From Clostridia bacterium (GTDB lineage Bacteria; Bacillota; Clostridia; TANB77; CAG-508), in NCBI GenBank assembly GCA_017536685.1, contig JAFXGW010000026.1:1-38564 (forward strand): 38,564 bases of DNA. Direction: 5' to 3'. The position numbers were made by a program, and so were the translations under genes. Position 1 is the stretch's first letter. The number at the start of each line of letters is the position of its first letter. Below, piece after piece: positions 1-8,155 of the stretch. The notes beneath the pieces were generated by a model. That model searched no databases, was not told the origin of the DNA, and worked only from the letters and a program-made list of their open reading frames with translations.

Positions 1-597
1 TATATTATGTTGAAAAAGATATTAATTTTTTTGTTAATTAATATAAAAATATAGTAATATTTTCAGCTAATTAATAAAAAAATCTAATTAATATTATTTT
101 ATTAATTAGATTTTAAATAAAACTTTATTAAAAAATTTGAGAAAAAGCTAAAAAATATTATAAAAAATTTCTTAAAAATTAGTTTTGATTAAAAAAAATA
201 AAATAATAATAAATTGTAGTTATAATAAAATTAAAATAAAAAAATAATCTAGTATAAACACTATAAATAAGAGGTTTGGTGATTTTTAAGATAAAATTTA
301 TTTGTTTGAAAAAAGGTTACATAAATCAAAAAAAGATGGAAAATATTAAATTTTTTTAAAATTTTTCGTGTTTTAAATAGGTAAAAAAATAAAGTAAAAT
401 AAATAAAAATTATTTATTTTAAAAGTTATATATATAATTTATTATATGAAAAATAATATACATTTTTTATACACATTAAATTATATATAAATTTGTACAA
501 TATTAAATTTAATTATAAAAAATTTTTTTCATTATAGATATAAAAATAATTTATGTAATTTTATAATTATGATAAAAAAATTAAATATTATTTTGAT
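1..597. other. Gene-free AT-rich stretch
   Basis: No credible coding region or RNA gene is visible on either strand. The DNA is almost entirely A and T with short poly-A and poly-T runs. Two AT-only inverted repeats stand out: 79-92 with 101-114, and 396-406 with 410-420 (11 bp, 3-nt loop). The first may be a terminator and is listed separately. The second is A/T only and may be chance in such biased sequence. A slightly richer patch around 268-285 has no recognisable motif. Confidence 0.6.
76..114. terminator. Possible bidirectional terminator hairpin
   Basis: A perfect 14-bp inverted repeat (79-92 with 101-114, 8-nt loop). It is preceded by an A-run at 76-82, which reads as a U-run on the minus strand, and its right arm ends in TTTT on the plus strand. 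It could end a plus-strand gene lying left of the window. The stem is AT-rich, so confidence is limited. Confidence 0.4.
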
Positions 598-646
598 AAA
601 AAAATAGACGCTTCAAAATCGATTTTAAACCATTTTAAAACGTCTA
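598..646 (-). terminator. Intrinsic terminator of the activase-like gene
   Basis: Read on the minus strand, 646-632 pairs with 619-605 to form a 15-bp stem that includes two G-U pairs (TAGACG at the base). A run of seven U (plus-strand A at 598-604) follows. It lies about 50 bp beyond the stop of the minus-strand gene at 699, the expected position for a Rho-independent terminator. Confidence 0.85.
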
Positions 647-698
647 TTAATAAAATTACTTTCTTAAAATATTTTCTACTTAAAATTATTTTATAAAA

Positions 699-3600
699 CT
701 AATTTTTATTTTTTTGTTTTGATTTTTCTTGTTCATTAATAATATTTTCAATTTCAAGTGCTTTTTTAGATTGTTTTTTCTTTTTTAAATTATCTTTAGC
801 TACTGTTGTTAAAAGTTTAATTCTATTAGTTTGATTTGTTTCACTTGCTCCTGGATCATAATCGATAGGAGAGATGTTAGCATAAGGATATTTTTCTCTT
901 ATAGACTTTATAACCCCTTTTCCAACAACATGGTTTGGTAAGCAAGCAAATGGTTGAACACAAACAATATTAGGAATATCATGTTCTATATATTCAATCA
1001 TCTCTGCTGTTAAAAACCAACCTTCACCAGTTTGATTTCCGATTGATAAAATATCTTTTACTTTATCTTCAAGTTCAAAAATATTTGCTGGTGGTAAATA
1101 CCCTTTTTTAGATTTTGCAAGTTCTTTTCCAATATCTTTTTCTATCATTTCTATTAAGTCAATTACAAATTTGAATATTTTTGCTTTTTTCTTATCAGTT
1201 TTTAATAAGGCATAGTTTGTTGTTTTGTGTGTGCAAACAAATTTTATAAATCCTATAAAATCTGGAGATATAACTTCTGCCCCTTCTTGTTCTAATACCT
1301 TTATAACCTCATTATTTCCAAATGGGTGGTATTTTATTAATACTTCTCCAACAATTCCAACTTTAGGCTTTTCAACAGAGGTGTCTAATTCTATTTTTTC
1401 AAAATCAGCAATTATTTCTTTAATACTTTTCTTAAACTGAATTGCTGTTGCTTTTGAAGAAAGCTCTTTACATTTTTCGAGCCATTTTTCATATAATTTT
1501 TCTGTTTCACCTTTTTTTACTTCGTAAGGTCTATTTTTTAATAGCATTTTTTGTAAAAGGTCTCCATAGAAAACTGCTCTAATTAAATTTACTGCCATTG
1601 GTATTGTAATTTTAAATCCTGTTGACTTTTCCATTCCAGCGACATTAAAAGATATGACAGGAACATGTCCAAATCCAGCATCTTTTAATGCTTTCCTGAT
1701 AAAACCAATATAGTTTGTGGCTCTACATCCACCACCAGTTTGTGACATTATTAATGCTGTTTTATTTGTATCATATTTACCAGACTGAAGTGCTTCAATA
1801 AATTGTCCGGTTGTTAAAATTGCAGGATAACAAGCATCATTATTTACATATCTTAATCCTGTTTCTACAGTTTTTTCTGTACATTCTCTTAACAATTTTA
1901 CTTTGTATCCCAAATGCTTTAATGCGTGTTCAAATAATTCAAAATGAATTGGAATCATTTGAGGAATTAAAATTGTATATCCGTCGTCTTTCATTTCCTT
2001 TGTGAATGGTACTTTTGTAATTTGATAATTACCAAGTTCTTTTGAATGTTCTTCTTCATTTTTTTCATTTTCTTTTTGTGCGATACGTTTATTCATACTT
2101 GCTAATAAAGATCTAATACGTATACGAATAGCACCCAAGTTATTAATTTCATCTATTTTTATTAAAGTGTACATATTATTGTAACTTTTTAAAATTTCTT
2201 CTACTTGATCGGTTGTTACTGCATCAACACCACATCCAAAAGAATTTAATTGAATCATTTCTAAAAAGTCATGTTTTCCAACAAATTCAGCTGCTGCATA
2301 TAATCTTGAATGATATACCCATTGATCAACAACTCTTAATCTTTGGCTAACACCTTTTTCAGGATCACAAATACTATCTTCGGATAATACGCATAAACCC
2401 AAACTTGTTATTAATGTATCTATACCATGATTAATTTCTGGATCAACATGATATGGACGTCCTGCTAAAACAATTCCTCTTAAATTATTTTCTTTTATGT
2501 ATTTGATTGCTTCTTTACCTTTTTTTCTAACATCTTTTTTGAAGCATTGATATTCTGCTTCGGCAGCTTCGGCAGCTTCTAGCAATTCTTTTTTGGTAAA
2601 ATTATAATCTTTGAAGTTTTCGTCTTCATAAATAATTTGAGCTAAGTTTTTAATATTATCAATAGGTAGGAATGGGTTTAAATATTTAATAGATGAATCT
2701 CTTAGTTCTTCTATATTGTTTTTTATAACTTCTGAATATGAAATAACAATAGGGCAGTTATAATGATTGTCCGATTGTTCATATTCTTTACGGTTATATG
2801 GTATACAAGGATAAAATATTGTTTTTATTCCTTGTTTTAACAAACTCATAACATGTCCGTGAGCTAATTTGGCAGGATAACATACAGATTCAGATGGCAT
2901 TGATTCCATACCTTTTTCATAAGTTTTTCTATTTGATTTTTCAGAAATAATAACTCTAAATCCTAATTTTGTTAGGAATGTGAACCAGAATGGGTAATCT
3001 TCGTACATGTTTAAAACCCTAGGGATACCGATTGTTCCACGTTTAGCATCAGCTTCGGAAAGCGGAGTATAACTGAATAATCTGTCAAATTTATATTTAT
3101 AAATATTAGGTAAATCTTTAATATCTGAATCTTGATTTCCAGCACCTTTTTCACATCTATTTCCAGATATGAATTTTTTTCCATTTTCAAATGTATTTAC
3201 TGTTAATAAACAATTATTTTCACATCCTTTACAACGAACGTGAGAAATTTTTATATTAAGATTTTCTAATTCTTCGGTTTTAAATATAGTTGATCTATAA
3301 GTCATATCTAAATTAGAATTATATTGTTCTTGAGCAAGAAGAGCAACACCATATGCTCCCATAAGTCCCGAAATATCTGGTCTTACAACTTCTCTTCCAA
3401 CAACTAATTCAAAAGCTCTTAAAACAGCATCATTATAGAAAGTACCACCTTGAACAACTATATTTTTTCCAAGAGTTTTTACATCTCTAACTTTCATAAC
3501 TTTTTGAATTGCATTTTTTATTATTGAATATGAAAGACCACTAGAGATATCTCCAACTGAATAACCTTCTTTTTGCGCTTGTTTGATTTTTGAGTTCATG

Positions 3601-5060
3601 AATACTGTACATCTAGAACCTAAATCTACAGGTGCTTTTGAGTTTATTGCTTCTTCAACAAATTGTTCTATAGTTAGGTCTAAACTTTTGGCGAAAGTTT
3701 CTAAGAATGAGCCACATCCTGAAGAACAAGCTTCATTTAGCATAATATTATCTATTGTATTATTTTTTAATTTTATGTATTTCATATCTTGTCCACCAAT
3801 GTCAATGATACTAGTAACTTTAGGCAAGAATTTTTTTGCTGCAGTATAATGTGCTATAGTTTCAATTTCATTTAGATCAACATTTAATGCTGTTTGAATT
3901 AATTTTTCTCCATATCCTGTTACACCGCTATAACGAAGAATTACTTTTTCTGGTAATTCTTTATATAATTTTTTTAACATTGAAATAACACTTTTTAAAG
4001 GATTTCCTTTATTATTTTCATATAAAGAATATAAAAGAGCGCCTTCATTATCTATTAATACAAGTTTTGTTGTTGTAGAACCTGCATCAATTCCTATAAA
4101 AGCATCACCAACGTAAGTTTTTAAATCATTTCTTTTTACTTTATTTTTATCATGTCTTGCTTTGAATTCATCATAATCTTTCTTTTCAACAAATAATGGA
4201 TCTAATGTTTTTCCCTCAATAAACTTTGCTTTTTTAAAATCTTTTAATCTTTCTTTTAAATCATCTGATAAAATTTCTTTAGTTTCGCAAGAAGCATAAG
4301 CAGCTCCAGTTGCAACTAAAAGATGTGCATTTTCAGGAATTATTATTTTGTCATCTGCTAAATTTAATGTTTCAATAAATCTTTTTCTTAGTTCTGACAA
4401 ATAATTTAATGGACCACCCAAGAATGCAACTTTTCCTTTAATTGGTCTTCCTTGAGCTAATCCACTTATTGTTTGGTTAACAACTGCTTGAAAAATTGAT
4501 GCAGCAATATCTTCTTTTCTTGCTCCTTCGTTTAATAGTGGTTGAATATCTGTTTTTGCAAAAACTCCACAACGAGACGCAATAGGGTAAATTGTTTTAT
4601 AAGTTTTTGAAAGATTGTTTAAACCTTCAGTATCTGTATTTAAAAGAGAAGCCATTTGGTCTAGGAATGCACCTGTACCACCAGCACAAGTTCCATTCAT
4701 TCTTTGTTCTATAAATTTATCAAAATATATAATTTTTGCATCTTCACCACCAAGTTCGATTACAACATCAGTTTGAGGAATAAGTTTTTCGACAGCTGAT
4801 TTGCAAGCAATAACTTCTTGTATAAAGTTAATATTTAATATTCTAGCAATATCTAATGCACCAGACCCGGTTAAAGACATAGTAAATGTATTATCTGGAA
4901 AATCTTTAACTAATTTTGAAAGCACATTATATAAAGTTGTTTTTGTATCTGAAAAATGTCTTTCATAATTTGAATATACAATTTCAAAATTTTCATCTAA
5001 TATTACTATTTTTACTGTTGTGGACCCAACATCTAATCCAACATGTAATAATTTATTCAT
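699..5060 (-). CDS. Tandem 2-hydroxyacyl-CoA dehydratase activase-like protein (BcrA/BadF/HgdC ATPase fusion)
   Basis: This 1453-residue protein carries two copies of the HgdC/BcrA-type ASKHA ATPase, which in characterised relatives uses ATP to push one electron into a radical dehydratase or reductase. Copy 1 (about 5-260) has the phosphate loop DVGSTT at 10-15, GGED, and cluster-type cysteines C125 (CAGGTG) and C164 (SRCGVF). Copy 2 (about 320-575) has DAGSTT, GGQD, C445 (CSSGCG) and C484 (SRCTVF). The spacing matches the two Cys per subunit that hold the [4Fe-4S] cluster of HgdC dimers, so the fusion could form that dimer internally. A Cys-rich linker (RCKGCENNC near 610), a DUF2229-like region (about 680-900) and an HgdB-like region (GGGCRATNY near 1112, PFACLPNHV near 1370) follow. 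The gene is monocistronic with no dehydratase subunits beside it. The nearest good SD (GGAAGG at 5093-5098) is unusually far, 32 nt from the ATG. The family is sure; the substrate is unknown. Confidence 0.93.
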   Translation of the reverse strand: MNKLLHVGLDVGSTTVKIVILDENFEIVYSNYERHFSDTKTTLYNVLSKLVKDFPDNTFTMSLTGSGALDIARILNINFIQEVIACKSAVEKLIPQTDVVIELGGEDAKIIYFDKFIEQRMNGTCAGGTGAFLDQMASLLNTDTEGLNNLSKTYKTIYPIASRCGVFAKTDIQPLLNEGARKEDIAASIFQAVVNQTISGLAQGRPIKGKVAFLGGPLNYLSELRKRFIETLNLADDKIIIPENAHLLVATGAAYASCETKEILSDDLKERLKDFKKAKFIEGKTLDPLFVEKKDYDEFKARHDKNKVKRNDLKTYVGDAFIGIDAGSTTTKLVLIDNEGALLYSLYENNKGNPLKSVISMLKKLYKELPEKVILRYSGVTGYGEKLIQTALNVDLNEIETIAHYTAAKKFLPKVTSIIDIGGQDMKYIKLKNNTIDNIMLNEACSSGCGSFLETFAKSLDLTIEQFVEEAINSKAPVDLGSRCTVFMNSKIKQAQKEGYSVGDISSGLSYSIIKNAIQKVMKVRDVKTLGKNIVVQGGTFYNDAVLRAFELVVGREVVRPDISGLMGAYGVALLAQEQYNSNLDMTYRSTIFKTEELENLNIKISHVRCKGCENNCLLTVNTFENGKKFISGNRCEKGAGNQDSDIKDLPNIYKYKFDRLFSYTPLSEADAKRGTIGIPRVLNMYEDYPFWFTFLTKLGFRVIISEKSNRKTYEKGMESMPSESVCYPAKLAHGHVMSLLKQGIKTIFYPCIPYNRKEYEQSDNHYNCPIVISYSEVIKNNIEELRDSSIKYLNPFLPIDNIKNLAQIIYEDENFKDYNFTKKELLEAAEAAEAEYQCFKKDVRKKGKEAIKYIKENNLRGIVLAGRPYHVDPEINHGIDTLITSLGLCVLSEDSICDPEKGVSQRLRVVDQWVYHSRLYAAAEFVGKHDFLEMIQLNSFGCGVDAVTTDQVEEILKSYNNMYTLIKIDEINNLGAIRIRIRSLLASMNKRIAQKENEKNEEEHSKELGNYQITKVPFTKEMKDDGYTILIPQMIPIHFELFEHALKHLGYKVKLLRECTEKTVETGLRYVNNDACYPAILTTGQFIEALQSGKYDTNKTALIMSQTGGGCRATNYIGFIRKALKDAGFGHVPVISFNVAGMEKSTGFKITIPMAVNLIRAVFYGDLLQKMLLKNRPYEVKKGETEKLYEKWLEKCKELSSKATAIQFKKSIKEIIADFEKIELDTSVEKPKVGIVGEVLIKYHPFGNNEVIKVLEQEGAEVISPDFIGFIKFVCTHKTTNYALLKTDKKKAKIFKFVIDLIEMIEKDIGKELAKSKKGYLPPANIFELEDKVKDILSIGNQTGEGWFLTAEMIEYIEHDIPNIVCVQPFACLPNHVVGKGVIKSIREKYPYANISPIDYDPGASETNQTNRIKLLTTVAKDNLKKKKQSKKALEIENIINEQEKSKQKNKN

Positions 5061-5214
5061 ACAATTTATATTGTTAGTTTTTTCTAACGTTTCCTTCCAT
5101 AAATTTAGATTTTTATAAGAAAATCTATAAACTTATATTATATAAATTTAATTATAAATTTGTGAAATAGAATATATAAATTTATAATTATATAAAAATC
5201 CCCTTAATATACGT

Positions 5215-5243
5215 ATAATATAACTTTTGTCGCATTTTGTCAA
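5215..5243 (-). promoter_or_regulatory. Sigma-A promoter of the activase-like gene
   Basis: On the minus strand a perfect -35 TTGACA (5238-5243) is followed by a 17-nt spacer and -10 TATTAT (5215-5220). This predicts a start near 5208 and an untranslated leader of roughly 150 nt. A small 5-bp hairpin (5073-5088) sits between the distant SD and the ATG. Confidence 0.85.
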
Positions 5244-5281
5244 TGTCTATAATTGCCTAAATGGTTAGTTTTTGCAAGTTG

Positions 5282-5340
5282 AAAAAAGAGTAATTAAAAT
5301 GAAGATTATTTATTAGATTTCATTTTAATTACTCTTTTTT
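5282..5340 (-). terminator. Terminator after trhA, symmetric hairpin
   Basis: A perfect 22-bp inverted repeat (5282-5303 with 5319-5340, 15-nt loop). It begins with AAAAAA and ends with TTTTTT, so it works as an intrinsic terminator in either direction. It lies 35 bp past the stop of the minus-strand trhA-like gene and just upstream of the next minus-strand promoter, so it insulates the two units. Confidence 0.9.
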
Positions 5341-5374
5341 ACTTATTGTAGATTAATTTTAAAAATGGATACTT

Positions 5375-6034
5375 TTAAAACATTGTTATATAGTTTAATA
5401 TAAACCAATATTGACAAAAACTTCCTAGCATTACAAAAATATGGAAAATTTCATGAAAACCGAATTGTTTAAATTTATGTTTTGGCCATTTTAATGCATA
5501 TATAATTCCGCCTATTGTATAAAATATACCACCCATTGCAAGCCAGATTAGACTATATATAAGATTGGCTTGTTGATATATTTTTATTAATGGTACAATT
5601 GCTATTAAAACAACCCATCCCATAATTAGATAAATGCTAGTAGTAAGTATTCGAGGAGCTTTAATCCAAATTGCAGAAAATATTATACCTAAAGTTGCAA
5701 ATCCCCAAACGACTCCGAAAATACTCCAACCCCAAGGCCCTCTCAAAGGTCCTAAACATACAGGGGTATAGCTTGCTGCAATTAATACGTAAATCATAAT
5801 GTGATCAAATTTTCGGAAGATATTAATTCCTTTTTCACTAATATTTAGCCAATGATATAGTGTGCTAAATAGGTATAATAATAAAAGTCCAGTACCAAAG
5901 ATTGTAAAAGATACGACGTCAAATGCATCACCATTGATTGCAGCAAAAACGATTAGAATAACTAATCCTACTAAAGATAGCGCAGCTCCAATACAATGAG
6001 TTAAGCCACTCATAAAATCCCTAACTTTTGTCAT
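5375..6034 (-). CDS. trhA: Hemolysin III / PAQR family membrane protein (TrhA-like)
   Basis: A 219-residue, seven-helix membrane protein of the hemolysin III (YqfA/TrhA, PAQR-like) family, the usual length for the family. The conserved polar residues are present: S57 with H61 in STLYHW, D77-H78 in FDHIMIY, and H194/H198 in FHEIFH. These correspond to the predicted metal site of the superfamily. Bacterial members are linked to membrane-energy and lipid homeostasis; the old hemolysin name rests on weak evidence. The ATG at 6034 has AAGGAG 5 nt upstream. The gene has its own promoter (6097-6125) and terminator and is divergent from the GerMN gene. An ATAAGT-N10-ACTTAT inverted repeat (6049-6070) just ahead of the RBS might be an operator. 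Family assignment is strong. Confidence 0.92.
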   Translation of the reverse strand: MTKVRDFMSGLTHCIGAALSLVGLVILIVFAAINGDAFDVVSFTIFGTGLLLLYLFSTLYHWLNISEKGINIFRKFDHIMIYVLIAASYTPVCLGPLRGPWGWSIFGVVWGFATLGIIFSAIWIKAPRILTTSIYLIMGWVVLIAIVPLIKIYQQANLIYSLIWLAMGGIFYTIGGIIYALKWPKHKFKQFGFHEIFHIFVMLGSFCQYWFILNYITMF

Positions 6035-6096
6035 GATAACTCCTTTATATAAGTGTTTTATAATACTTATGTATTTGTTTGAAAATTATGTATAAC

Positions 6097-6125
6097 ATAA
6101 TACTATAAAACTATAAAATAGTCAA
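6097..6125 (-). promoter_or_regulatory. Sigma-A promoter of trhA
   Basis: On the minus strand, TTGACT (6120-6125), a 17-nt spacer and TATTAT (6097-6102) give a near-consensus promoter about 60 bp upstream of the start codon. No equally clear promoter is visible for the divergent plus-strand gene in the same gap; a lone TTGACG at 6138-6143 lacks a properly spaced -10. Confidence 0.82.
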
Positions 6126-6221
6126 TTAGCGTATGCTTTGACGAAAATATGTATAAATAAAATGTGTGTAAATAGAATAATTTAAAATTATAAGAATAGT
6201 ATGTACAAAGGAGGAATGTTT

Positions 6222-6752
6222 ATGCAAAAATGGATTATTTTATTAATAATTGCAGTGATAGCAATAATAGGAATTTTTATTGTCTTAAATGTAAATATCG
6301 AGACAGAATATGTACCAGAAAGTGAAGTGTCAGAAACAGAATTTAGGAATACAATTGTGACTTTATATTTTCAAGATGGAGAAACTAAAGAATTGGTAAA
6401 AGAAAATAGATTGATAGATTCAAAAAATCTCTTAAAAGATCCATATAAAGAATTATTAAATTTATTAATGACTGGACCTGAAAACGAGGGATATAAAAAG
6501 TGCATACCAGACGGGACAGAAATAATAGACGTTGCTTATGAAAATGAAACTGTTATTATAAATTTTTCAAAAGAGTTTGTAGAAAATAATGGAGAAGAAA
6601 AACAAAAATATAATTCTGTATACTCAATAGTAAATACTTTAACTGAACTAAATGAAGTTAGTAAAATTAAGTTTATAGTTGATGGAAAAGAAATAGATGG
6701 TTTTACAGGAATAGGTCTAGATTTTAAACAAGTTTTTAGTAGAGTAAATTAA
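6222..6752 (+). CDS. Membrane-anchored GerMN-domain protein
   Basis: A 176-residue protein with one N-terminal hydrophobic helix (about residues 4-24) and an extracytoplasmic GerMN-type domain. The GerMN pattern is visible: a beta strand VTLYFQDGE, then LLKDPYKELLNLLMTGP, then IPDGTEIIDVAYENETVIINFS, and a closing IKFIVDGKEID. GerMN domains are known from spore-germination and sporulation protein GerM and from many Firmicute lipoproteins. This copy lacks a lipobox Cys and looks like a signal-anchor protein. I set the start at 6222 because AAAGGAGG at 6207-6214 lies 7 nt before that ATG; the in-frame ATG at 6201 would put the RBS inside the gene. It is a single-gene unit with its own terminator. 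Confidence 0.82.
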   Translation: MQKWIILLIIAVIAIIGIFIVLNVNIETEYVPESEVSETEFRNTIVTLYFQDGETKELVKENRLIDSKNLLKDPYKELLNLLMTGPENEGYKKCIPDGTEIIDVAYENETVIINFSKEFVENNGEEKQKYNSVYSIVNTLTELNEVSKIKFIVDGKEIDGFTGIGLDFKQVFSRVN

Positions 6753-6760
6753 ATATATTA

Positions 6761-6793
6761 TAGCCTTTGAATAATTTTTCAAAGGCTATTTTT
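6761..6793 (+). terminator. Intrinsic terminator of the GerMN gene
   Basis: A perfect 11-bp stem (6761-6771 with 6778-6788, TAGCCTTTGAA type) followed directly by TTTTT. It lies 8 bp past the GerMN stop codon. Confidence 0.92.
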
Positions 6794-6875
6794 GTACAAA
6801 AATTAATTATATAAAATTAGAGTATATCTTTTGTTTTACATTTAAATTACAATTAGCAAATATTAATATTAATAA

Positions 6876-6884
6876 TGTTATAAT
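6876..6884 (+). promoter_or_regulatory. Extended -10 promoter of the unknown four-gene operon
   Basis: TG-T-TATAAT (6876-6884) is a perfect -10 hexamer with the extended TG element, 35 nt before the first start codon of the operon. No good -35 is visible 17 nt upstream, which an extended -10 can tolerate. Confidence 0.6.
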
Positions 6885-6918
6885 ATTATAGAAATATATT
6901 AAAATGGAGAAAGTCTTT

Positions 6919-7086
6919 ATGAGTGATAAAAAAGTGCTAATACAAGGTAAAGTGATTGATTATGGAGAAATGTCTGATGAAAAACTATTGAAATTATTTG
7001 CTAAAATGAAAGAATCCGAATTAAAACTTCATGAAAAAGTTATTAGAGCAGAAAATATTTTAAAATATTATGAAGAATATAATTAA
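6919..7086 (+). CDS. Small unknown charged protein, first gene of operon
   Basis: A 55-residue, Lys/Glu-rich, probably helical protein with no signal peptide, membrane segment or known domain. I place the start at 6919 (MSDKKV) because GGAG at 6906-6909 lies 9 nt upstream; an ATG at 6904 would leave no RBS. A GYDYGEMSD-like turn is absent; the visible features are a short N-terminal strand-like stretch (KVLIQGKVIDYG) and a long charged helix. It ends 11 bp before the coiled-coil gene and is very probably cotranscribed with the three genes after it. Function unknown. Confidence 0.7.
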   Translation: MSDKKVLIQGKVIDYGEMSDEKLLKLFAKMKESELKLHEKVIRAENILKYYEEYN

Positions 7087-7097
7087 AGGAGAAAAAT

Positions 7098-7976
7098 ATG
7101 GAGAGAGACATTGTATATAAAAATTTGGCGTCTAATATAAAAAATCTTTCATCTGTAGAAGTAAATGAGATTTCATTAATAATTGCTATTATCAAGAAAA
7201 ATATACAAGATTTAATAAACAAAAATATGGAATTTTTGAATAAAGAGTTTTTGGATAAAAGTGAATATTATGGAACAAAGAAGATTGATTTAAGTAAGTA
7301 TAGAGATCAAATTATAAAAGGATATGAAAATGAATTTAATAGAATTTCATTAAAATTAGAAGAAGAATATATGAATTTTGCATTAATGTTACAAGAAACT
7401 CAATCAAATCAAAAGATTTCTATTACAAACCTAAAGAAGGTTTTAGAGTCAAAACAAAAATATGTAGAATCAAATGAATACGATGAATTTATGACTAATA
7501 TAGAAAATTTAGAAAAACAAAGAGACGATGCTGAAACAAAAATAGAATTTGATAAAATTGATAATTATTTAAACAATATAAGTGATCCAATAGAAATTTA
7601 TAATAAAAAAATTGATATATTTGCAAATAGATATGTAAAATATTGTGGGCTGGAAGAAGTATATTTATCAAAACTAAAAAAATGTAATGAAAGAATTGAA
7701 AGTGCAATAAATAGTGTTATGAAATATGATGTTGGAGCTTTGACTATAATAAATAAAAAATCAATATTTACAATATTTTCTAAATTGTTAAGTAAAATAT
7801 CAGGAGTTAAAAAGTTTGAGAAAGAATATGTATTTAAAAAATTGGAGAATCTAGAGAAAATTAAAAATGATACAGACAATATGTTATCAGAAATTGACAA
7901 TGAATTAGATACAAATTTAATTTCCTTAGAGTTATACAAATCAAATATAACTCAAACTTATAATCCTGCTGTTTAA
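7098..7976 (+). CDS. Unknown 292-residue coiled-coil protein
   Basis: A cytoplasmic-looking, strongly helical protein with long Glu/Lys/Ile/Leu heptad-like stretches (about residues 15-210 and 240-280) and no signal peptide, membrane helix or recognisable catalytic motif. AAGGAG 5-6 nt before the ATG supports the start. It follows the 55-residue gene by 11 bp. A 179-bp gap separates it from the next gene; that gap holds an 8-bp inverted repeat (8057-8064 with 8080-8087) without a U-run. A structural or scaffolding part of the operon's product is plausible, but this is inference from composition only. Confidence 0.8.
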   Translation: MERDIVYKNLASNIKNLSSVEVNEISLIIAIIKKNIQDLINKNMEFLNKEFLDKSEYYGTKKIDLSKYRDQIIKGYENEFNRISLKLEEEYMNFALMLQETQSNQKISITNLKKVLESKQKYVESNEYDEFMTNIENLEKQRDDAETKIEFDKIDNYLNNISDPIEIYNKKIDIFANRYVKYCGLEEVYLSKLKKCNERIESAINSVMKYDVGALTIINKKSIFTIFSKLLSKISGVKKFEKEYVFKKLENLEKIKNDTDNMLSEIDNELDTNLISLELYKSNITQTYNPAV

Positions 7977-8155
7977 ATAGTGGTAAAATATGAAAAATTT
8001 AGAATAAATCTTTATATAATGTAAAATTGTTAATTTAAATTCTACATCGATTAATAATTTTGAAGTTTTTACAAAAAAATTCAAAATCAGAAAAATATAT
8101 TAAAAGACAAATTAGATAATATATTAGAAAAAATTTATAATTAGGAGAAAAAGTG

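Noticed and set aside
6201..6221. Earlier ATG start for the GerMN protein
   Set aside because: The strong SD AAAGGAGG would fall inside the gene; ATG 6222 has correct spacing and leads straight into the membrane helix.
7495..7939. Minus-strand frames of 70 and 113 codons inside the coiled-coil gene
   Set aside because: Composition is dominated by Phe, Leu, Ile and Ser from reversed Lys/Glu/Asn codons; the plus-strand gene has a clear RBS and operon context.
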